From the NCBI GenBank assembly GCA_013298665.1, contig JAAFIK010000027.1, positions 1 through 57,215 of the forward strand: a stretch of DNA of 57,215 nucleotides. The letters are read 5' to 3'. Made by a program: the position numbers and the translations under genes. This DNA comes from Chitinophagales bacterium. GTDB taxonomy: Bacteria; Bacteroidota; Bacteroidia; Chitinophagales; Chitinophagaceae. Each line of letters opens with the position of its first letter. Within the stretch, counting starts at the first letter, position 1. The notes under the pieces were generated by a model that was given only the letters and a program-made list of their open reading frames with translations, searched no databases and was not told where the DNA came from. Below, piece after piece: positions 17,525-25,418 of this stretch.

Positions 17525-18937
17525 TTACAGTGGTGCGTAGCTGTAGTTGAACTTGACGGCCTTGATGTAGAGTGAAGGCCCCCAGTTGGTTAGAACACCT
17601 GCGGCATCGACGGGGTATATTTTAACCATATAACTGGTGGTGTTGTTATTGATAGTAGTGAGCGCACCGGGAGAAGTGAAACTATTATAAAAGATTACAT
17701 TAGCAAAAGCTGCGCCGGTATTGATTGCGTAAAAGGATGCGGTACCTAAACCATCGTTAGGTACAGCGATCAGTTCTGCTTTCAGGCCAATGGTGGTATT
17801 GTTGTCATATACATAGAACGTCATTCCGGTAACAAGCGCATCATTGGGTAGTTGTACAGGGGCTACTAACGCTGCATTGGTGGTGGTATTAGTAATGGTA
17901 ATATCATTGAAGACACTGCTTTCCCCGGCGTCAAGGCTATAATCTGCGGAGGTGCCGTTGCCACTGAGGGCTGTAAAAGCAGCAGCAGGTATTGTTAAAA
18001 CACCATTCTTCAGGTTGCCTGCCCAACCCGCATTACCTGCACCATCGCTTCGGAGTATCTTTCCATTGCCCTGTGTACCATCGGCAATACGCAGGTTACC
18101 CATCAGGTAAGTATTACCAATGGCATGAATGGCAGTATCGGTACCAAAGAATTTGCCACCTGCCCCGGATTCACTGTAACCCGCTATGGCCGCATTGGCA
18201 AAGGAAAAAACAAGCGGAGAGGAGGCGATGCCATCCTGGTAAATACCACAGGCAAAGCCTTCAAGGGTTTTATTGCTGTTGAAAATCCCGCTCGCAATAC
18301 CTGCAAATGGACCGCCCCCTGCATTTACCGAATTCTGTGCCATGATGGCAGTACCCCGGTAAATGTTGTAAGCGGTCATCGCTGCCGTACTGTCCGAATA
18401 GGCCGCAATCCCAACCGTATAGCGGCCACGCATACCATAAGCCGAGAAAGCAGCATTGTACCCGGTTGCAAAATTAGCCGCATCATATTCAGCATAGAGT
18501 GCATTACCCCGGGTTGTTCCGGTTTGCTGCTGCCGGAATAAAGCTGCCGGGTTGCTGCCGTTATTGGTCAGGCTGAACAGGGCCGCTAAGGGTGTATATC
18601 CACTACCACCACCCGTACTCTGGGCAAAGGTTTTCCGGAAGGGTATCTGCAGGGTGTCGCTGCCCAGCAATTGCCAGGAAGCTGCCGCAGCATTGTAATA
18701 CATAAATTTTTTTATTGTGCTGTCATACACCACCAGGCCGTCGGGCACGCTGCTGATGGCTGTACGTTGTGTAGTGGAAAGACGGGGAATCAGCAATCCC
18801 TTGCTTGTACTGGTAATATCAAGCATGGCTGCAGGATGGGGAACTGCCGGGGCTGCGGAGATAGCCACACCCGGTTGGGCAGATACGGCTGCTGCGAAAC
18901 CGATGCCTATGCAGACAGCCAGGAGTTGTTTAATCAT
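17525..18937 (-). CDS. secreted surface protein, second LDITS...GLLIPRL paralogue
   Basis: A 470-residue protein with a signal peptide (MIKQLLAVCIGIGFAAAVSAQ). The module MLDITSTSKGLLIPRLSTTQR, then VVYDSTIKKFMYYN...W, matches the N-terminus of the 6.8-8.3 kb protein. The middle is Gly/Asn/Ala rich, with a GNTYLMGNLRIADGTQGNGKILRSDGAG repeat-like stretch typical of fibre stalks. The C-terminal 160 residues form a beta-rich domain unlike that of the paralogue. No type IX sorting signal is visible. The role is unknown; adhesion or a fibre component is possible. Confidence 0.65.
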   Translation of the reverse strand: MIKQLLAVCIGIGFAAAVSAQPGVAISAAPAVPHPAAMLDITSTSKGLLIPRLSTTQRTAISSVPDGLVVYDSTIKKFMYYNAAAASWQLLGSDTLQIPFRKTFAQSTGGGSGYTPLAALFSLTNNGSNPAALFRQQQTGTTRGNALYAEYDAANFATGYNAAFSAYGMRGRYTVGIAAYSDSTAAMTAYNIYRGTAIMAQNSVNAGGGPFAGIASGIFNSNKTLEGFACGIYQDGIASSPLVFSFANAAIAGYSESGAGGKFFGTDTAIHAIGNTYLMGNLRIADGTQGNGKILRSDGAGNAGWAGNLKNGVLTIPAAAFTALSGNGTSADYSLDAGESSVFNDITITNTTTNAALVAPVQLPNDALVTGMTFYVYDNNTTIGLKAELIAVPNDGLGTASFYAINTGAAFANVIFYNSFTSPGALTTINNNTTSYMVKIYPVDAAGVLTNWGPSLYIKAVKFNYSYAPL

Positions 18938-19138
18938 AAACTATGTTTTAAGGATTAGGACAAGAAAGATACCACCTTTTGACAGGAAAGGCAAGCACGC
19001 GTTTTACTACTTTCGGGTGATAATTGTCGCCAATTAACCGCAGACGCTTATGGTCTGGGCCCGGCATTTTTTGTCAGCCGGAGGTTTTCAAATCCCGGCC
19101 GCAGCCCCTGGGTAAATTTTGCTGGTGCAACATTTGGG

Positions 19139-19171
19139 TTAAAAAGAAGGGCCGGTTGCAATAACCGGCCC
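19139..19171 (-). terminator. terminator of the secreted protease gene
   Basis: A perfect 9-bp stem GGGCCGGTT/AACCGGCCC with a 5-nt loop lies 30 bp after the protease stop. On the minus strand a TTCTTTTTAA tract follows. The 263-bp gap to the next gene (18938-19200) otherwise shows nothing I can name. Confidence 0.85.
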
Positions 19172-19200
19172 ATACTTCTGGTATTAATTATTCAGCATTG

Positions 19201-21651
19201 TTATTCCTTTACAAACTTCACCGGTGTTCTGCTACCCACACTCAGGAGGTAGAGACCACTACTCATGCGTGCGGGAAGTTCGATTTGCTGCAGGTTGCTG
19301 CCATCCACTACAGGAATATTGCGGCGCAATAATACCCGTCCGCTCATATCTGTAATGGTAATCATTTGCACGCCAGCCTGGCTTTGGTCGGCAGTAAAGC
19401 CAATGGTCAGCTTGCGGTTAACAGGGTTGGGGAAAACGGTAACGGGGTTGCCCTTATCCTTACCCGCGATTGATGCGTCAACGCTCTTGCTCAGTATGGC
19501 AGAACTGATATCGGCCCTCAGTTTATAACAAACCGTTGTGGAGAATGCCCCATTATAGCCGATCACCCTTGCATAATAAGTACCAACTGCACCGCCATTA
19601 TATACAACGGCTTCAGCAGTAGTACCTCCGGCTGTAGAAGAACCAAGCAATGTGCCTGCAGCATTATACAGGTACAGGTCATAGTCGCCAGGCATACCAG
19701 ACAGGGTTAATTTGATGTTGGGCTGTGCCGCTGTATTACCAAACCTGAACCAATCCACATCTGTTGCCGATGCAATTTGCGAGAAATGATCTGAATTGAA
19801 ATTGATGGAACCAGCAGTAGCCAATGTCTCATTGGGTTCAAAAGTATTGGAGCAGGTACTTCCGCCCGAAGCAGTTACCAGCAAGGTATAACAGTTGGTG
19901 GCTGAGAATGCGCCATTATAACCAAATACCCGTACTGTGTAGGTGCCAGCGGCTGCACCGGTAAGAGAAATACTTTCATTGGTGGTACCACCAGCGGAAG
20001 AACTCCCCACAACAGTACCTGCGGAGTTGAGCAGTTGCATATCGTAATCGAAGGGAAGTGTAGTCAGTGACACAGTAATGTTGCTGCCCGCACCAACGGT
20101 AAACCTGTAAAAATCCTGATCGGTACTGGTGGCAATCAGTGCCTTGTAAGTGGTGCCGGACAGGATGGTACCTGCTGTTGCCTGTGTGTTGTTGGCTTCC
20201 TGGATATCAGGACAACCCGCAGCAACACAAGCAGCTTTGCCATCCAGTACAGTCGTGCCGGTATTACCCGGATCAAGCCAGGGCTTCAGTTGATGAGAAG
20301 CTACGGTGCCATTAGTGGTCCAGTCGTATGACACCTTACCATAGTAATCATTTTTGTCAGTTGCTGCAGCCGTGCAAGCAGATGGGCCACCCGAGAGTTT
20401 GCCCACGATACGCCCGGTACTGTTGAACAGGGGAGAACCGGAGGAACCACCTTCAGTAATACTATGATTGGTAACCGTAGCCACCCAATTAGCCTGCCAG
20501 TGCGAGTTGTCGGGCAACTGGCTGTAATAGCGCCTTGAGGTGAGGGCAGCAGAATAGGTAGATATTTTTTTGATGTCACCCGCGGGGTGGTGGATGCTCA
20601 CACCACTGTTGCTGCCTGTACCACTGGCATCCCAGCCGGCATAATATACATTGTAGGCAGCCGGTATGGTATTGTTAAATTCCACCAGCAGGAAGTCTGA
20701 CCCGAATACACTGGAATTGGCACCGTTAGACGCACTGGCCCGCATAGTACAACCGGTTATGGTACTGGATGCAGGTTCTGATGCGCCATTGGTACAACCG
20801 GCAGACTCGTAGTTGAAATAAAATATCCATTGGTTTTTATCTGCTGCACTTACGGCCGCACCACAATGGTTGGCAGTAAGGAAATAATTCTTACAATCCT
20901 GGTTAACATTATTCACCAATGCACCGCTGCAATAGCCCTGGTTTGCACCATTTTTGATGAGGATACGGGCTACTGATTTTTTCTGTGACGCCCAGGCATT
21001 ACCTTCCGGACAATTGGCATTTACGTTGCAACTGCCGGAGGTACCAAAACCGCAGCATTTGGGGTTTTGCAGGTGAATATTGGCAGGAGGTTCGGGGGCA
21101 TTGTAAACATTTGATACCCCTGTGATGGTAAAAGTACCCCTGGCTTTTACATTAGCCGGTTCGTAATATTCCAGTATACAATCGCTTGTATAAATGATTT
21201 CGGTGGCAAACAACTTGCTTGCGTTGTTGTTGTGCGCACCAAATGAACCGATCAGGTGTGTTTGCTCTGCATTGTATACATACAGTACACCGCCCTCAGG
21301 GATGTAGAAATTCTCATAATAGAGCGAGGTGGCCGGGGCATCGGGTACCTGCAGGTGCAGTCGCCAGATCCGGTCTTTGTTGGGCAATGTGGTCCATACA
21401 CCGCTGTTGTCTAAAGTATAGTTTACCGGCAGTATCTGACCCGCAGGCATCATTTCGCCCTTCTGGATGGCACCTGCAGAGGCTTTTTGCAGAGCCTGTA
21501 CATCCAGTAAAGGGAGAACCTGTTTGGCAGCTTCGAGGTTATCGCCCAGTGGGTGGGTGAAACTGAAAGGCTTTCCACCCCGGCTTAATTGTGCCTGCAT
21601 GGACAGGCTGAGCAGAAGCATTGCACATGTGAAAGAGAAGAGTTTTTTCAT
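19201..21651 (-). CDS. secreted lysyl endopeptidase-like serine protease with PPC and T9SS domains
   Basis: An 816-residue secreted protease. After the signal peptide (1-20) and a propeptide of about 175 residues comes a trypsin-fold catalytic domain. Its settings closely follow those of bacterial Lys-C: LTANHCG (H262), GSDFLLVEF (D319) and ITEGGSSGSPLF (S404), plus many cysteines for disulfides. Two PPC pre-peptidase-type domains follow (about 485-595 and 600-710), each with a YDxxLxNxAGT motif and ending in FGYNGAFS or IGYNGAFS. The last 80 residues form a type A T9SS sorting domain beginning at VFPNPVNRKL. Lysine specificity is inferred from similarity. A predicted promoter and four phased G-tracts lie upstream. 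Confidence 0.9.
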   Translation of the reverse strand: MKKLFSFTCAMLLLSLSMQAQLSRGGKPFSFTHPLGDNLEAAKQVLPLLDVQALQKASAGAIQKGEMMPAGQILPVNYTLDNSGVWTTLPNKDRIWRLHLQVPDAPATSLYYENFYIPEGGVLYVYNAEQTHLIGSFGAHNNNASKLFATEIIYTSDCILEYYEPANVKARGTFTITGVSNVYNAPEPPANIHLQNPKCCGFGTSGSCNVNANCPEGNAWASQKKSVARILIKNGANQGYCSGALVNNVNQDCKNYFLTANHCGAAVSAADKNQWIFYFNYESAGCTNGASEPASSTITGCTMRASASNGANSSVFGSDFLLVEFNNTIPAAYNVYYAGWDASGTGSNSGVSIHHPAGDIKKISTYSAALTSRRYYSQLPDNSHWQANWVATVTNHSITEGGSSGSPLFNSTGRIVGKLSGGPSACTAAATDKNDYYGKVSYDWTTNGTVASHQLKPWLDPGNTGTTVLDGKAACVAAGCPDIQEANNTQATAGTILSGTTYKALIATSTDQDFYRFTVGAGSNITVSLTTLPFDYDMQLLNSAGTVVGSSSAGGTTNESISLTGAAAGTYTVRVFGYNGAFSATNCYTLLVTASGGSTCSNTFEPNETLATAGSINFNSDHFSQIASATDVDWFRFGNTAAQPNIKLTLSGMPGDYDLYLYNAAGTLLGSSTAGGTTAEAVVYNGGAVGTYYARVIGYNGAFSTTVCYKLRADISSAILSKSVDASIAGKDKGNPVTVFPNPVNRKLTIGFTADQSQAGVQMITITDMSGRVLLRRNIPVVDGSNLQQIELPARMSSGLYLLSVGSRTPVKFVKE

Positions 21652-21693
21652 TTGTTTGATTTTATGTTTAAAGAAATGTTTGTTAAGATGTTA

Positions 21694-21724
21694 TAAAATT
21701 ATATCATGTATGTGTACGCACCAA
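21694..21724 (-). promoter_or_regulatory. predicted promoter of the secreted protease
   Basis: On the minus strand TTG (21724-21722) is followed after 20 bp by TAATTTTA (21701-21694), seven of eight to the TAnnTTTG consensus. The spacing fits the 17-23 bp of Bacteroidota promoters. Transcription would begin near 21687, giving a leader of about 35 nt. Confidence 0.45.
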
Positions 21725-21742
21725 TACCTTAAACTGGGTATA

Positions 21743-21809
21743 GGGGATTTCTGGCTGAAGAAGGGGGATATATGCGACCCAAAGGGGGATATTTTGAAGA
21801 AATAGGGGG
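21743..21809. promoter_or_regulatory. four helically phased G-tracts upstream of the protease promoter
   Basis: AGGGG(G)AT elements begin at 21743, 21763, 21784 and 21805, that is at steps of 20, 21 and 21 bp. On the minus strand they read ATMCCCCCT and would sit at about -57, -77, -98 and -119 from the predicted start. Equal spacing by two helical turns suggests repeated binding of one regulator on one face of the DNA. They could also be a decayed 21-bp repeat. Confidence 0.5.
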
Positions 21810-21863
21810 AATATACAATACCCCTTTATGACATCAGTTCGTACAAAGGAGATGTGACTGCAA

Positions 21864-21888
21864 TAAAAAACCACCCATTTCAGGGTGG
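21864..21888 (-). terminator. terminator-like hairpin after a short minus-strand frame
   Basis: CCACCC/GGGTGG with a 6-nt loop is followed on the minus strand by TTTTTTAT. It lies 22 bp after the stop of the 71-codon frame at 21911-22126, which gives that frame some support. Confidence 0.6.
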
Positions 21889-21910
21889 CGGGGCAATCAA
21901 ATCAACCCGG

Positions 21911-22126
21911 TTAATACAAGCGTACCTTATACCTGAACCGTCGGCGGTATTCTTCTTTCCTCTTCAGTACTTCCCTTGTCTTATCACTGATCCGGAAAAT
22001 AGCATATGCGCCTTCACGACCATAGACAGCCGTCGCTAAAATGGAAAATGCCCCGGCTCTGGCCGCCGGTCCGGGCGCAGACACTTCACGTATTATATTT
22101 GTAAAAAGCGGGAGACCGTTTCCCAC
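21911..22126 (-). pseudogene. short frame, probable gene remnant
   Basis: A 71-codon frame with a basic C-terminal half (REVLKRKEEYRRRFRYKVRLY) and a small-residue N-terminal half. It has no signal peptide and no recognised motif. A terminator-like hairpin follows in the right orientation. The C-terminal half reads like the end of a real protein while the N-terminal half does not, so it may be the tail of a decayed gene. It could also be a chance frame. Confidence 0.3.
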
Positions 22127-22181
22127 GGATTTTATCCGCAGCCACCATTCTTATATCATCAATACAATGTAACTCGATAAA

Positions 22182-22280
22182 GTGGAAGCTGCACAAGTGA
22201 TCATCGCCGGTAAACAATTGCCCATCAGCGACACCTACAGGAATATGGTGCAGGATTTTATGGATAAAAAGCTGCTGTAA
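22182..22280 (+). pseudogene. 32-codon coding remnant with an upstream stop
   Basis: The frame VEAAQVIIAGKQLPISDTYR, ending in MDKKLL and a TAA, has protein-like composition. The only in-frame ATG upstream (22167) is directly followed by a TAA. It looks like the C-terminal end of a lost gene, 22 bp from the convergent GH97 stop. The family was not recognised. Confidence 0.35.
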
Positions 22281-22302
22281 CGTTTCCAGGAATAGGAACG
22301 GG

Positions 22303-24429
22303 CTATTTTACCGGTACAAAACTTACCGCAGCCCCCCCGCCAGCGGCCAATTGCAGTGTAAGGCTTTCTTTGCTGGTAACCATTTTTTTAGTGATTACAT
22401 ATGCGCCGGGATTGTTCTCATAATGCGCATCGGGAGCATCACTATAAATCGTTGCCATGTATTTTTTACCCGCATCCAGGAAGTCTAAGGATAGGGTGGT
22501 GCTGCGGGGGTTTTCATCCGTAATAGCCCCGAGGAACCAATTGGCCTTGCCTTTCGCTTTACGGGCTACGGTAATATAATCACCAGGCTCTGCTTCGAGG
22601 TATTTACTGTCGTCCCAGTCCACCGCCACATCTTTAATAAACTGGAAGGCATCCAGCCTTTTTTCATAACTCCCGGGCAGGTCTGCCGCCATCTGCAGCG
22701 GACTGTATATCGTAACATACAATGCCAGTTGCTTGGCTAAAGTGGTATGTATCGTTTCCTTTTTCATCGGATCCCAGGTACTCATTTTCAATTCGAAGAT
22801 ACCGGGGGTATAGTCCATCGGCCCGCCCATAAACCGCGTAAAGGGGAAGATCGTTTCATGATCGGGTTTATTGCCTTTACTCCAGGCGTTGAATTCCATG
22901 CCCCTTGCGGCTTCGCAGGCCAGCCAGTTGGGGTAGGTGCGGCTGAGTCCTGTAGGCCTTACGGGTTCATGTGCATCGAGCATAATCTGGTAGTCTGCTG
23001 TTTTTTTAGCCACGCGCAGGTAATGATTAACCATCCATTGTCCGTCATGGTGTTCACCCCGGGGTATGATACGACCCACATAACCCGTCTTTACCGCATC
23101 ATAACCATGCGCCTTCATAAAACGGTAGGCGGTATCCATATGCCGTTCGTAATTGGTTACGGAGGCCGATGTTTCATGGTGCATGATGAGCTTAACCTTT
23201 TTGGCTGCAGCATAACGTTGCAGGAGTTTTACGTCAAAGTCGGGGTAGGGGGTAACAAAATCAAACACATTCTCTTTATACCGGCCAAACCAGTCTTCCC
23301 AGCCCACGTTCCAGCCTTCCACGAGCACGCCATCAAAACCATGCAGGGCGGCAAAGTCGATATACCTTTTTACATTGGCCGTATTGGCACCGTGCTTGCC
23401 ATGGGGCTTCAGTACACCCGGATGGCTGGAGTCGGGTATGCCATAATCCCAGCTTGCTTTACCCACATGCATCTCCCACCATACACCTACATATTTGGTG
23501 GGCTTTATCCAGGAAGTATTTTTAATAACCGAAGGATCGTTGAGGTTGAGTATGGTCTTTGAGGCAGGAATATCTGTTGCTTTGTCCGACACAATTATGG
23601 TACGCCACGGGGTTTTGCAGGGTGTTTGCAGATAGGCTTTATTGCCCAGCGCATCAGGTACGAGTGCCGAACTTAGGGTGAAATTGCGTTTGTCAAGGAT
23701 GAGGTTCATGGCCGGATAGTTCACCAATGCCGCTTCGTGGATGTTGATGTAAAGCCCGTCATTGCTTTTCAGCATCAGGGGCGTCTGTACCGCGTTTTTA
23801 TCAAAGAAAGTCTTGGCATAGATTTCTCCGGCGTATTTACCATCGGCGGCATCCACCTCACTCAGCAGGGAGGTATTGGGGTTAAACTCGTTGGAGTCGT
23901 AATCGCCCGGTAACCAGAAAGCCTTGTGGTCGCCCGCAAGCCGGAAGGTGGTATGTTCATTTTGAACAATAAAATGCGTCATATTGGGCTGATCTGGAAA
24001 GGCGTACTGAAAGCCAAGGCCATCATCAAACAATTTGAATGTGAGCGTCATGCGGATGGGTTTGTCGCCTCCGCTGGTCAGGGTTACCAAAAGTGCCTTG
24101 TAATTGTCCCTGATCATTTTCACCTCACCCCAAACCGGTTTCCACCAGGTATCTGAGCCCATATTGGCCGAACGCAGCAACGTCAGTCCGCTTGCCAGTG
24201 AGGGCAGGGGCTTATTGTCGAAAGTATTGAGCAGATCGATACCGAGTGTGGATGGCAGCACCACCGCTTTGCTTTTATAATCGAGGCTGTACATCGCTGT
24301 ACCGGCATCATTAAGCCAGAAAGCAAAGGACAGGTTACCATTGGGCGACCGGAGCGTCAGTTTGTTTTGTGCCGTTACAAAGAAGACAAGCGCAGTAAAC
24401 ATAACTGCGGCAAACAATTTTTTGATCAT
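22303..24429 (-). CDS. glycoside hydrolase family 97 (SusB-like alpha-glucosidase)
   Basis: A 708-residue exported enzyme with a signal peptide (MIKKLFAAVMFTALVFFVTAQ). The N-terminal beta-sandwich (about 22-290) begins LTLRSPNGNLSFAFWL, as in GH97. The catalytic barrel (about 300-600) has YVGVWWEMHVGKASWDYG, VEGWNVGWEDW with E371, MLDAHEP with E488 and ARGMEFNAW with E512. The C-terminal beta domain is also typical. A glutamate rather than an aspartate in the VEGWN position points to the inverting, SusB-type alpha-glucosidase branch. It probably acts in the periplasm on alpha-glucans. No susC/susD pair is nearby. Confidence 0.92.
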   Translation of the reverse strand: MIKKLFAAVMFTALVFFVTAQNKLTLRSPNGNLSFAFWLNDAGTAMYSLDYKSKAVVLPSTLGIDLLNTFDNKPLPSLASGLTLLRSANMGSDTWWKPVWGEVKMIRDNYKALLVTLTSGGDKPIRMTLTFKLFDDGLGFQYAFPDQPNMTHFIVQNEHTTFRLAGDHKAFWLPGDYDSNEFNPNTSLLSEVDAADGKYAGEIYAKTFFDKNAVQTPLMLKSNDGLYINIHEAALVNYPAMNLILDKRNFTLSSALVPDALGNKAYLQTPCKTPWRTIIVSDKATDIPASKTILNLNDPSVIKNTSWIKPTKYVGVWWEMHVGKASWDYGIPDSSHPGVLKPHGKHGANTANVKRYIDFAALHGFDGVLVEGWNVGWEDWFGRYKENVFDFVTPYPDFDVKLLQRYAAAKKVKLIMHHETSASVTNYERHMDTAYRFMKAHGYDAVKTGYVGRIIPRGEHHDGQWMVNHYLRVAKKTADYQIMLDAHEPVRPTGLSRTYPNWLACEAARGMEFNAWSKGNKPDHETIFPFTRFMGGPMDYTPGIFELKMSTWDPMKKETIHTTLAKQLALYVTIYSPLQMAADLPGSYEKRLDAFQFIKDVAVDWDDSKYLEAEPGDYITVARKAKGKANWFLGAITDENPRSTTLSLDFLDAGKKYMATIYSDAPDAHYENNPGAYVITKKMVTSKESLTLQLAAGGGAAVSFVPVK

Positions 24430-24521
24430 GGGAGAGATGATGTTTAAAACGTGAATTTACGATTTAATGTGTAAATAATACATTATTCATCAAATGGGAT
24501 ATACAAGTGCATCTTCCGGCT

Positions 24522-24557
24522 TATAAAAAGCCGCAACGCTTTAAAAGCAATTGCGGC
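24522..24557 (-). terminator. terminator of the 24.6-25.1 kb barrel gene
   Basis: The stem GCCGCAA/TTGCGGC encloses a second inner pairing GCTT/AAGC and is followed on the minus strand by CTTTTTATAA. It lies 40 bp after the stop codon. Confidence 0.75.
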
Positions 24558-24596
24558 ATCTGGAGTTTCCGGGGTATCCGGCTTCCGGTATAAGCA

Positions 24597-25136
24597 CTAC
24601 CAAACTATTTCATAAGCCACCCTGATTACGGCCATATTGAAGTTGCGCGGACGGGCAAACCAGGTTTCCTGTCTTACCGAAATATCGATCTTATTACCAC
24701 CCACCCTTATTTTATCACCAAGGCCAATACTCAGCAGCCCATTGGTAGAACGCACAAACTTGCTCGCCAATACAATACCGCCTTCACCCTGCACGTAGAA
24801 ACTGCCTACATAATACCGCGCACCAACCTTCACAGGAACAGCAACAAGGGATGCATAATTGAGGGGAGTGTTGAGCACATTGCCGGGCTTTCTTTTACCC
24901 TGAAATACAGAGAAACCGGTATTGAGCGTGGTGCTTAAATGTTTACCGAAGGTATATTCGCCTTTGACACTTGCACCGAAGCCATTTTTGTGTGTTTCCC
25001 TGAAATCACTTTCCGGAAAAAGAAGCTCGGGACCAAAATTGACAGAATAACTTTCTTTCTTGTTGGCCTGGCCAACTGTTGTGTTAAGCCCCAGTATGGT
25101 CATCAACAGCGCGAGCAGAAATGTTTCTTTTTTCAT
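24597..25136 (-). CDS. small outer-membrane beta-barrel protein
   Basis: A 179-residue exported protein with a signal peptide (MKKETFLLALLMTILGLNTTVGQ). Alternating polar and hydrophobic strands follow, such as VKGEYTFG, TTLNTGFSVF, VKVGARYYVGSFYVQGEGG and IRVGGNKIDISVRQETWF, and the end is AVIRVAYEIVW. Together they indicate an eight-strand or similar porin-like barrel of the kind common in Bacteroidota. The function is unknown. The start is placed at the second of two adjacent ATG codons; a reading to 25157 adds seven residues. Confidence 0.75.
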   Translation of the reverse strand: MKKETFLLALLMTILGLNTTVGQANKKESYSVNFGPELLFPESDFRETHKNGFGASVKGEYTFGKHLSTTLNTGFSVFQGKRKPGNVLNTPLNYASLVAVPVKVGARYYVGSFYVQGEGGIVLASKFVRSTNGLLSIGLGDKIRVGGNKIDISVRQETWFARPRNFNMAVIRVAYEIVW

Positions 25137-25170
25137 CATCAGAAATGTTTTAAACAATTACCAATACAAC

Positions 25171-25184
25171 CGGAATTAATTCCG
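25171..25184. promoter_or_regulatory. 14-bp perfect palindrome upstream of the barrel gene
   Basis: CGGAATTAATTCCG lies 34 bp before the start codon of the small barrel gene and could be an operator for a dimeric regulator. The 282-bp gap (25137-25418) shows no other feature I can name. Confidence 0.3.
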
Positions 25185-25418
25185 ACCGGAAAGTTCAGCA
25201 ATACTCTGATGGATGTTGATGTACATGCAGCGTAAGAATGTACCTGGTATTAAGCGTGTATAAAACAGGGTTCATCATGTACCTGCTTCCGGCGTAAAGA
25301 TACAGCGATCCGGCTGATTGCAGGATATTTATTCAGCCGCGCTGAATTTACTGCACATGAAAACCACTAAACACTATGGCAGATGGCTTTATAATAATAC
25401 CGGAGGACAAATGGTTCG

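Larger units (their letters stand above)
21652..22302. other. 650-bp region with regulatory sites and gene debris
   Basis: Next to the protease this gap holds its leader, promoter and the phased G-tracts. Further right it holds a terminator, a short minus-strand reading frame and a short plus-strand coding remnant, each listed separately. Nothing else was recognised. Confidence 0.6.

Noticed and set aside
22303..25136. Polysaccharide utilisation locus around GH97
   Set aside because: No SusC-type receptor, SusD-type lipoprotein or regulator lies nearby; the small barrel protein is not TonB-dependent.
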